Positions 9,541 through 15,160 of a stretch of DNA of 16,819 bases are shown in pieces. The notes beneath the pieces are model-generated. The model was not told the origin of the DNA, did no database searches, and was given only the letters and a program-made list of their open reading frames with translations. The number at the start of each line of letters is the position of its first letter. Position 1 is the stretch's first letter. The stretch is from Collinsella sp. CAG:166. GTDB taxonomy: Bacteria; Actinomycetota; Coriobacteriia; Coriobacteriales; Coriobacteriaceae. The translations under genes and the position numbers were made by a program. The stretch lies in NCBI GenBank assembly GCA_000434535.1, contig FR878725.1:310-17128 (forward strand), in the 5' to 3' direction.

Positions 9541-10740
9541 CTAGATAAGGTTCTTGCCAGATACCTTATCGAAGAGATGGGTCGCGTTCTTCTCGAACTT
9601 GAACCAGATGGTGTCGCCAGCCTTGAGCGCGCCCTTGGCCTCGAGGTCGACGACGGGGATAATCAGAACAAACTGGCCGTCGGGAGCGGTCACGTGGACA
9701 TGCTCGGTCGAGCCCATGAGCTCGGTCACCTCGACGGTGCCCTGGAGCGCACCCTCCTCGTCCTTGTCGGCAAGCAGGATCTGCTCGGGACGCACGCCGG
9801 CCGTAATCTCCTTCACGTCGCCGCCGTCCCAGTTGAGGGCAAGCTGAGCGCAAGTCTCGGGGGCGAGCGCCACGTTCATATCCTCGGTCTTGACGGTAAA
9901 GCCGTTGCCCGAGCGCACCAGCTGGGCATCGAAGAAGTTCATCTGCGGCACGCCGATAAAGCCGGCGACGAAGATGTTCGCGGGATGGTTGAAGACCTCC
10001 TGCGGGGTGGCGATCTGCTGGACGACGCCGTCCTTCATGACCACGATACGGTCACCGAGGGTCATAGCCTCGGTCTGGTCGTGAGTAACATAAATGAACG
10101 TGCCCTTGATCTCGTGGCGCAGCTTAATGAGCTCGGCACGCATCTGGTTACGAAGCTTGGCGTCCAGGTTGGACAGTGGCTCGTCCATCAGGAAGACCTT
10201 GGGGTCACGCACGATGGCGCGGCCGATAGCGACACGCTGGCGCTGGCCGCCCGAAAGCGCCTTGGGCTTACGGTCGAGGTACTCGGTAATGCCCAGAATC
10301 TCGGCAGCAGAGCGAACTTTGCGGTCGATCTCGTCCTTGGGGACCTTCTTGAGCTCGAGCGTAAACGCCATGTTCTCGTACACCGTCATATTGGGGTACA
10401 GAGCATAGCTCTGGAACACCATGGCGATGTCGCGGTCCTTGGGCGCCACGTCGTTGACGCGCTTGCCGTCGATGAGCACATCGCCCGAGGTGATGTCCTC
10501 CAGGCCGGCGACCATGCGCATCGTCGTGGACTTACCGCAGCCAGAGGGGCCAACGAGGACGACGAACTCCTGATCGTGAACGGTGAGGTTGAAGTCCTCT
10601 ACAGCGAGCACACCGTCCTCGGTAACCTTGAGGTTGTGCTTCTTCTCCTCGGTCTTCTTCTTTTTGCCAAAGAAGCCCTTCTTTTTGGACTCGGTGTTGG
10701 GATACACCTTCTGAACATGTTTGAGAACGATCTCGGCCAT
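9541..10740 (-). CDS. msmX: MsmX/UgpC-type sugar ABC transporter ATP-binding protein
   Basis: The cytosolic ATPase that powers carbohydrate uptake (CUT1 class), here last in the operon after the binding protein and permeases. The 399-residue product has Walker A GPSGCGKST (64-72), Q-loop Gln110, signature LSGGQRQR (162-169), Walker B VFLMDEP (182-188) and switch His220 in YVTHDQTEA. A C-terminal OB-fold regulatory domain follows, with GVRPEQI. Between the first strand (KVYPN) and VLAVEDFNL there is an extra stretch of about 25 residues very rich in lysine (GFFGKKKKTEEKKH), absent from classical short MsmX/MalK proteins. The start has AAAGG about 8 nt upstream. Subfamily members can serve several importers; here the operon points to the local one. 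Confidence 0.95.
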   Translation of the reverse strand: MAEIVLKHVQKVYPNTESKKKGFFGKKKKTEEKKHNLKVTEDGVLAVEDFNLTVHDQEFVVLVGPSGCGKSTTMRMVAGLEDITSGDVLIDGKRVNDVAPKDRDIAMVFQSYALYPNMTVYENMAFTLELKKVPKDEIDRKVRSAAEILGITEYLDRKPKALSGGQRQRVAIGRAIVRDPKVFLMDEPLSNLDAKLRNQMRAELIKLRHEIKGTFIYVTHDQTEAMTLGDRIVVMKDGVVQQIATPQEVFNHPANIFVAGFIGVPQMNFFDAQLVRSGNGFTVKTEDMNVALAPETCAQLALNWDGGDVKEITAGVRPEQILLADKDEEGALQGTVEVTELMGSTEHVHVTAPDGQFVLIIPVVDLEAKGALKAGDTIWFKFEKNATHLFDKVSGKNLI

Positions 10741-10757
10741 GTCTTTACCTTTCGATA

Positions 10758-10784
10758 TGCGGCGCCGCGCTGAGGGGCGCCGCA
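10758..10784. other. Hairpin in the permease-ATPase gap
   Basis: A perfect 9-bp stem TGCGGCGCC / GGCGCCGCA with a 9-nt loop lies in the 68-nt space between the second permease and the ATPase start. It has no T-tract, so a processing or mRNA-stability role, or partial attenuation, is more likely than full termination. Confidence 0.5.
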
Positions 10785-10808
10785 GAAACTTGCAAAACAG
10801 TTACGGCA

Positions 10809-11648
10809 TCAGCCCTTGACGGCACCTGCCACCACGCCGTCGATGATGTACTTCTGGCAGAGGATGTACATGATAACGATGGGGATAACGACCATCATGA
10901 TGCAGGCCATCATGGGGCCGAGCTCGACGTGGCCGTAGCCGCCGCGGAAGTACTGGATCAAGATAGGAATGGTCTTGTACTTGGTGGAGTCGAGCGTAAG
11001 GTAGGGCAGCAGATAGTCGTTCCAGACCCACATGGTCTCGAGGATGCCGACCGAAAGATAGGTGGGCTTCATGATGGGAAGGACGATCTTAAAGAACACC
11101 TGGACCGGGTTGCAGCCATCAATCATGGCCGCCTCCTCGATCTCGAGCGGGATGTTCTTTACAAAACCGGCGAACATAAAGACCGCCAGGCCCGCGCCAA
11201 AGCCGAGGTAGATAAAGCAGATGTTGAACGGCGTGTTGAAGCCGATGCGGTCCGCCAAATTGGACAGCGTGAACATGAGCATCTGGAACGGCACGACCAT
11301 CGAGAACACGAACAGGTAATAGAAGAAGTTCGAGATCTTGTTGTTGACACGAACCACGTACCAAGCGCACATGGAGCAGCACACCAAGATCAGCACGACC
11401 GACGTGACCGTGATGATGAGCGAGTACATAAATGCCGAGGCAAAGCCCTGCTCGTTAAGGGCGTGCATGTAGTTTGCGAGGCCGTTGAACGTCTCGGGCG
11501 TGAGTAGATCGAATGCCGTTGTGGTGCTGATTGCGGTCGCTTTCTTAAAAGAATTAAGCGCAATCATGAACACGGGGTAGATCCACGCGAGCGACAGGAT
11601 CGTAAAGAAAATCGAGAGCGCGCGGTTGATAACCTTATCGCGTTTCAT
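10809..11648 (-). CDS. Sugar ABC transporter permease, MalG type
   Basis: An inner-membrane subunit of a CUT1 carbohydrate importer. The 279-residue product has about six hydrophobic segments, starting near residues 11-31 and ending near 250-265. The cytoplasmic EAA loop that docks on the ATPase is at about 167-195 (EIEEAAMIDGCNPVQVFFK, then ending in LPIMKP). The length and position, second of two permeases, fit the MalG-like partner. Its start codon overlaps the stop of the upstream permease as TAATG, so translation is coupled. No clear Shine-Dalgarno is needed in that arrangement, though GGAGGTGCAGCAG-like sequence lies upstream within the preceding gene. The transported sugar cannot be read from the sequence; alpha-glucans are inferred from neighbours. 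Confidence 0.94.
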   Translation of the reverse strand: MKRDKVINRALSIFFTILSLAWIYPVFMIALNSFKKATAISTTTAFDLLTPETFNGLANYMHALNEQGFASAFMYSLIITVTSVVLILVCCSMCAWYVVRVNNKISNFFYYLFVFSMVVPFQMLMFTLSNLADRIGFNTPFNICFIYLGFGAGLAVFMFAGFVKNIPLEIEEAAMIDGCNPVQVFFKIVLPIMKPTYLSVGILETMWVWNDYLLPYLTLDSTKYKTIPILIQYFRGGYGHVELGPMMACIMMVVIPIVIMYILCQKYIIDGVVAGAVKG

Positions 11649-12502
11649 TACTGCTGCACCTCCTTGGACCTCGTGGCCTTAAGCTGGATCATGGAGATGG
11701 CCACGACCAGGATGCAGAAGATAACCGCCTTGGCCTGACCAATGCCCTGCCATGCGATACCGGCACGCGAATAGAACGTGTTGTAGATGTTCAGGGCGAG
11801 CATCTCGGTGGAGTGCGCGGGGGCGCCGCCGGTAAGGGCGAGGTTCTGGTCGAACAGCTTAAAGCCGTTGGTGATGGACAGGAACAGGCAGATGGTGATG
11901 GTCGGCATCAGGTTAGGGATCTTAACCTTCCAAAACGTCTGCCATGCCGTAGCGCCGTCGACCTTGGCGGCCTCGATGTAGTCGGACGGAATGGACTGCA
12001 GACCAGCGATGTAGATGATCATCATGTAGCCGACCTGCTGCCACAGGGTCAGGATGATAAGGCCCCAGAAGCCAGCAGCAGAGTTAAGAGCAATGAGCTG
12101 GGCGCCCACGTTGGAGAGCAGGCAGTTGATCAGAATCTGCCAAATGTAGCCCAGCACGATGCCGCCGATCAGGTTAGGCATAAAGAAGATCGTACGGAAG
12201 ATGTTGGTGCCTTTGAGCGCCTTGCGGGTGAGCGCCTGCGCAATGGCCAGGGCGATTACGTTGATGAGCACCGTCGACAGGAAGGCAAACGCCACGGTAA
12301 AGAAGAACGACGTGGAGAACTGCGGATCGGACAGCGCGCGCACGTAGTTCTCGATACCGACAAAGTGCGCGTTACTAATGATAATAAACTGGCAGAACGA
12401 GAGATAGAAGCCCTGGATAAAAGGGATCACGAACCCGATCATAAACGCCAGGCACGTGGGCAGCATAAAGAGCGGCCACCAGCGCTTGAGTGCTTTGCCC
12501 AT
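11648..12502 (-). CDS. Sugar ABC transporter permease, MalF type
   Basis: The first of two inner-membrane permease subunits of the CUT1 importer. The 284-residue product starts with a short basic segment (MGKALKRWW), followed by about six membrane spans beginning at residues 10-36 and ending near 257-272. The EAA loop is at about 175-200 (YIEAAKVDGATAWQTFWKVK, then IPNLMP). It lacks the large extra periplasmic loop and the two extra N-terminal spans of enterobacterial MalF, as is usual outside that group. The start at 12502 has AAAGG upstream. The gene is separated from the binding-protein gene by 87 nt holding a GC-rich hairpin. Confidence 0.94.
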   Translation of the reverse strand: MGKALKRWWPLFMLPTCLAFMIGFVIPFIQGFYLSFCQFIIISNAHFVGIENYVRALSDPQFSTSFFFTVAFAFLSTVLINVIALAIAQALTRKALKGTNIFRTIFFMPNLIGGIVLGYIWQILINCLLSNVGAQLIALNSAAGFWGLIILTLWQQVGYMMIIYIAGLQSIPSDYIEAAKVDGATAWQTFWKVKIPNLMPTITICLFLSITNGFKLFDQNLALTGGAPAHSTEMLALNIYNTFYSRAGIAWQGIGQAKAVIFCILVVAISMIQLKATRSKEVQQ

Positions 12503-12522
12503 AAAAGGGTCCTTTCAATATG

Positions 12523-12558
12523 CAGGGGGCGGGCAAACCAACGTCTGCCCGCCCCCTG
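12523..12558. other. GC-rich hairpin between binding-protein and permease genes
   Basis: A perfect 13-bp stem (CAGGGGGCGGGCA / TGCCCGCCCCCTG) with a 10-nt loop, 31 nt past the binding-protein stop on the minus strand and without a T-tract. Such intercistronic hairpins in sugar ABC operons are known to protect the upstream binding-protein mRNA from 3' decay and lower permease expression; that role here is inferred. Confidence 0.65.
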
Positions 12559-12589
12559 TCGCTAATCAGATAGCTTGGGCAGCAACTGC

Positions 12590-13906
12590 TTACTCGGAAG
12601 CGGCCTTCTCGGTCTTCCAGCCATCGACGAAGGCGTTCTTGACGCCGTCCCACTTGCTGTTATCGGCAGCGTAGGCAATCAGAGCCTGCTTGAGGTTCTT
12701 CTTCCACTCCTCGGAGGGAATGTAGACGAAGTCCCAAGCGACGGTCTTCTTGCCGTCCTTGGCCATGGCAACGGCCTGCTGCGAGAAGACGTTGGTGGTC
12801 TCCTTGGCGCTCTTGAACGGAGCGGTCAGACCCATCTTGTCGGCGATGATGCTGGTCGGGGTGTCAGCGGTGACGCACCAATACATGAAGTCCTCGGTGG
12901 CCTTCTGGGCATCCTCGGAAGCCTGGGAACTGACGCACCAGTAGTTCTCGCCGCCGGAGCACAGGCCCTGGTTCTCCTCGCCGTCAACACCGATGTAGAT
13001 CGGCATCATGCCAATCTGATCGTCGGTCATGCCGGCCTTGACGAGGTCAGAGTAGGCCCAAGAGCCGTTCTGGTAGAAGACGGCCTTGCCGGTTGCGAAC
13101 TCGTTGGTGGCGTCGTCGCCGGTCTTGGAAGCAAGCTGCGAAGGATCGCAGGTGGAGTCGGTGATGTACAGGTCGAAAATCTGCTTGTAGTTGTCGAGGA
13201 ACTCACCCTTGATCTCGTCGTCCTCCTGGTTGTGCTCCTTCTCAAACTCGTAGTAGAGCGGCATGTTGGCAAGGTGGGTGGTGTAGCGCCAGCTGGAGGA
13301 GTCGTCCATGCCGGCGGAAGTGAAGGCACCCTCGACACCAAGCTCGTCCTTGCGGGCCTGGATGTCATCGGCACAAGCCTTCAGCTTGTCGAAGGAGTTG
13401 ATGTCCTCGGCCTTGTAGCCAGCCTTCTCGAGCAGCTGCTTGTTGTAGATGATGCCGAAGCTCTCCTGGACCCAGTCGATACCCAGATCCTTGCCGTCGG
13501 ACTGCAGAGCCAGGGAGTCGTCGATGAGCTCACCGCGGAGCTTGGTATCGGACAGGTCGGCGCAGTAGTCCTTCCAGTTCTTAAGACCGGTGGGGCCGTT
13601 GACCTGGAACAGGGTCGGAGCGGAGCTCTTGGACATCTCGGACTTGAGCTTCTCCTCGTAGGTGTTGGAGGCGGCGGTCACGATCTTGACCTCGACGCCC
13701 TTCTCCTTCTTATAGGCCTTGGCGATCTCCTTCCACTCCTTGTCGACCTCGGGCTTGAATTGGAGGAAGTAGACCTCGGCAGCGTCACCAGAAGCAGAGG
13801 AGCCGGAGCCGGCAGAACCACCGCAGCCCACGAGACCCAGACCAAGAACCGCAGCCGCGGAACCAGCAAAGCCCAGGAACTGCCTTCTGCTCATTTCGTT
13901 CTTCAT
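12590..13906 (-). CDS. Sugar ABC transporter substrate-binding lipoprotein with Tat signal
   Basis: The extracellular binding protein (solute-binding family 1, MalE-like) that delivers sugar to the permeases encoded next. The 438-residue product begins MKNEMSRRQFLGFAG, a textbook twin-arginine motif (residues 6-12), followed by a hydrophobic core and lipobox LVGC with Cys28, so it is predicted to be exported folded and lipid-anchored. A Gly/Ser linker leads to a mature domain with YFLQFKPEVDKEW and aromatic-rich segments (ENYWCVSS, GSWAYSDL) as expected for sugar stacking. The start at 13906 is preferred over 13924 because AGGGTGG lies upstream and the Tat motif follows at once. It is first in the operon and highly expressed by position; ligand identity is not shown. 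Confidence 0.93.
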   Translation of the reverse strand: MKNEMSRRQFLGFAGSAAAVLGLGLVGCGGSAGSGSSASGDAAEVYFLQFKPEVDKEWKEIAKAYKKEKGVEVKIVTAASNTYEEKLKSEMSKSSAPTLFQVNGPTGLKNWKDYCADLSDTKLRGELIDDSLALQSDGKDLGIDWVQESFGIIYNKQLLEKAGYKAEDINSFDKLKACADDIQARKDELGVEGAFTSAGMDDSSSWRYTTHLANMPLYYEFEKEHNQEDDEIKGEFLDNYKQIFDLYITDSTCDPSQLASKTGDDATNEFATGKAVFYQNGSWAYSDLVKAGMTDDQIGMMPIYIGVDGEENQGLCSGGENYWCVSSQASEDAQKATEDFMYWCVTADTPTSIIADKMGLTAPFKSAKETTNVFSQQAVAMAKDGKKTVAWDFVYIPSEEWKKNLKQALIAYAADNSKWDGVKNAFVDGWKTEKAASE

Positions 13907-14014
13907 TACAATCCACCCTTTCACACCGTGGCGGCACCCTTTGCCGCCGCCTTCGGAGATTGGCTCGGGGACTTTGCCCCTTTCGCTGATTTGTACAATA
14001 CGCTATTTGGCTAG

Positions 14015-14026
14015 TTGTTTGAACAA
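14015..14026. promoter_or_regulatory. Operator-like palindrome upstream of the ABC operon (site 1)
   Basis: TTGTTTGAACAA matches TTGTTTAAACAA at 11 of 12 positions. It lies about 109 nt upstream of the binding-protein start and downstream of the candidate promoter at 14073-14101, consistent with a roadblock or auxiliary site. CTAG/CTAG flanks it (14011 and 14033). Confidence 0.5.
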
Positions 14027-14072
14027 GTATTACTAGAGCGGTAGAAAAACTTCGGTGAACGGTAATTTCAAC

Positions 14073-14101
14073 TTGATACTTGACAAGTTTTGTATAAACA
14101 A
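14073..14101 (-). promoter_or_regulatory. Candidate promoter of the ABC operon with overlapping palindromes
   Basis: On the minus strand TTGTTT (14101-14096) and TATCAA (14078-14073) are 17 nt apart. The operator-like TTGTATAAACAA (14090-14101, 11 of 12 matches to TTGTTTAAACAA) covers the -35, and the perfect palindrome ACTTGACAAGT (14078-14088) lies in the spacer. The box matches are moderate. The predicted leader is about 160 nt and includes a small GGCGGCA/TGCCGCC hairpin (13930-13948). Confidence 0.45.
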
Positions 14102-14120
14102 TTATTTGTTATCAAATGCA

Positions 14121-14173
14121 GAGAAAACGCCCGGTCAAGCCGATGCATCGTCGGTTTGACCGGGCGTTTTCTC
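14121..14173 (-). terminator. Terminator of the GntR-type gene
   Basis: A 23-bp stem (14121-14143 with 14151-14173, one G:T pair) whose arms contain AAAACGCCCGGTCAAGCCGA, with a 7-nt loop. It lies 39 nt after the regulator stop. On either strand the stem base ends in GCGTTTTCTC, giving a U-rich end. It separates the regulator transcript from the ABC operon promoter just downstream. Confidence 0.88.
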
Positions 14174-14211
14174 TTTGAGGGCATGAGTCTCGCAGGCTGC
14201 GAGCTAGCCGG

Positions 14212-14931
14212 CTATCGCTTGGAGTTGACGCGGTAATGGAAGATCTCGGGGTGTGTGCGAGTGTGCGTCACCTCAAACAAGATGCCATCCGAGGTGTACG
14301 ACTGACTCTCCATGACGGCAACGCAGTTGTATTTGCCGAGGTCAAGATAGCTGCAGTCTTCATCGTTGGCGAGCTCGACACTCACCGTACGACGGCTCGC
14401 CATCACTTTGACACCGCGCTTGTGCTCCAGATAGCCGTAAATAGAATCTGCCGCGATCTCGGGGGTCAGGCCCTTGGCGATCGACGCCAAAAAATAGCCA
14501 TGGTCCACTTGGCGCGCGTTGCCGTTGAGGCTTCGGACACGCACTACGCGAATCAACTCCTCGCCCACCCTAAAGCCCAGGCGACGAGAGAGCTGCTCGG
14601 TGCAGACCAGATGTTCAAAAGACTTAACGTCCGTCGATGCAACGGCATTGTTGCGCTTTGCAAACTCGCCAAACGACTCAACCTCTTCGAGTGCGCCCAA
14701 CATGTCGGTTTCGCCCTTAAGCCAAATAACGCGCACGCCCTTGCCGTGTATGGGCTGCACAAACATCCCGTCGGCCAGCATGCTCAAAGCGCGGCGGACG
14801 GTATTGCGCGTGCAGCCAAATTCCGCGGTCAGCTCGGCTTCGGTTGGCAGCATCTCCTGAAACGCATAGGTCCCATTAATGATGCGCGAGCGTATTTCTC
14901 GGTAGATTCCTTCGTATATCGCTTTTGGCAT
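14212..14931 (-). CDS. GntR/HutC-family transcriptional regulator, TreR-like
   Basis: A 239-residue repressor-type protein. The N-terminal winged helix (about residues 4-70) shows IYREIRSRIINGTYAF, LPTEAELTAEFGCTRNTVRR and the wing GKGVRV, which is the GntR pattern. The C-terminal UTRA-type effector domain begins near residue 80 with VESFGEFAKRNN, resembling the trehalose/alpha-glucoside branch of HutC regulators; ligands there are often phosphorylated sugars. The start has AGAGGTG about 7 nt upstream. It lies between the ABC operon and the divergent PTS gene. Two operator-like sites lie in its own upstream region, which suggests autoregulation as well as control of both transport systems. 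Family is secure; effector and targets are inferred. Confidence 0.93.
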   Translation of the reverse strand: MPKAIYEGIYREIRSRIINGTYAFQEMLPTEAELTAEFGCTRNTVRRALSMLADGMFVQPIHGKGVRVIWLKGETDMLGALEEVESFGEFAKRNNAVASTDVKSFEHLVCTEQLSRRLGFRVGEELIRVVRVRSLNGNARQVDHGYFLASIAKGLTPEIAADSIYGYLEHKRGVKVMASRRTVSVELANDEDCSYLDLGKYNCVAVMESQSYTSDGILFEVTHTRTHPEIFHYRVNSKR

Positions 14932-14985
14932 TGTTTCACCTCTACATTATTCATTTTCGGCTAGGCACGATAGCATTTCTTAAAG

Positions 14986-14997
14986 TTGTTTAAACCG
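14986..14997. promoter_or_regulatory. Operator-like site upstream of the GntR-type gene
   Basis: TTGTTTAAACCG matches TTGTTTAAACAA at 10 of 12 positions and contains the perfect 8-nt palindrome GTTTAAAC. On the minus strand TTTAAA within it is 16 nt upstream of a TATCGT -10 candidate (14967-14972) for the regulator gene. It overlaps a second short palindrome, ACCGA-ATA-TCGGT (14994-15006). Confidence 0.5.
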
Positions 14998-15011
14998 AAT
15001 ATCGGTAAAGC

Positions 15012-15041
15012 GACAGGATTTAACCGTTGACGGTTTCTGTC
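15012..15041. promoter_or_regulatory. Dyad-symmetric element in the GntR/PTS divergent region
   Basis: AACCGT-TG-ACGGTT (15022-15035) is a perfect inverted repeat, enclosed by GACAG (15012-15016) and CTGTC (15037-15041). A related imperfect dyad, CCGG-T-ACGA-CAA-TCGT-CCGG, follows at 15070-15089. They differ from the TTGTTTAAACAA sites, so a second regulator is possible. Confidence 0.45.
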
Positions 15042-15094
15042 ATGCCCAAATCGGTTTCGCTCAAAACTGCCGGTACGACAATCGTCCGGTCCTC

Positions 15095-15119
15095 TACAAT
15101 GAATCCATTGTTTAAACGT
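15095..15119 (+). promoter_or_regulatory. Candidate -10 and operator of the PTS gene
   Basis: TACAAT (15095-15100) precedes the operator-like TTGTTTAAACGT (15108-15119, 10 of 12 matches), which would sit at the expected transcription start. The gene starts 41 nt further. No strong -35 is seen at 17-nt spacing (GGTACG). Confidence 0.45.
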
Positions 15120-15160
15120 TTCCCCACGCGCAACGCGCCTCGATATTCGGAAGGCAGAAC

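Noticed and set aside
12575..14014. Long plus-strand open frame opposite the binding-protein gene
   Set aside because: Its Leu/Val/Gly-rich translation has no family blocks and it is the complement of a clear Tat lipoprotein gene; it is an artefact of high GC and codon bias.
14191..14203. Short TCGCA-GGC-TGCGA hairpin after the GntR-type stop
   Set aside because: The stem is only 5 bp with no T-tract, and a much stronger terminator follows at 14121-14173.
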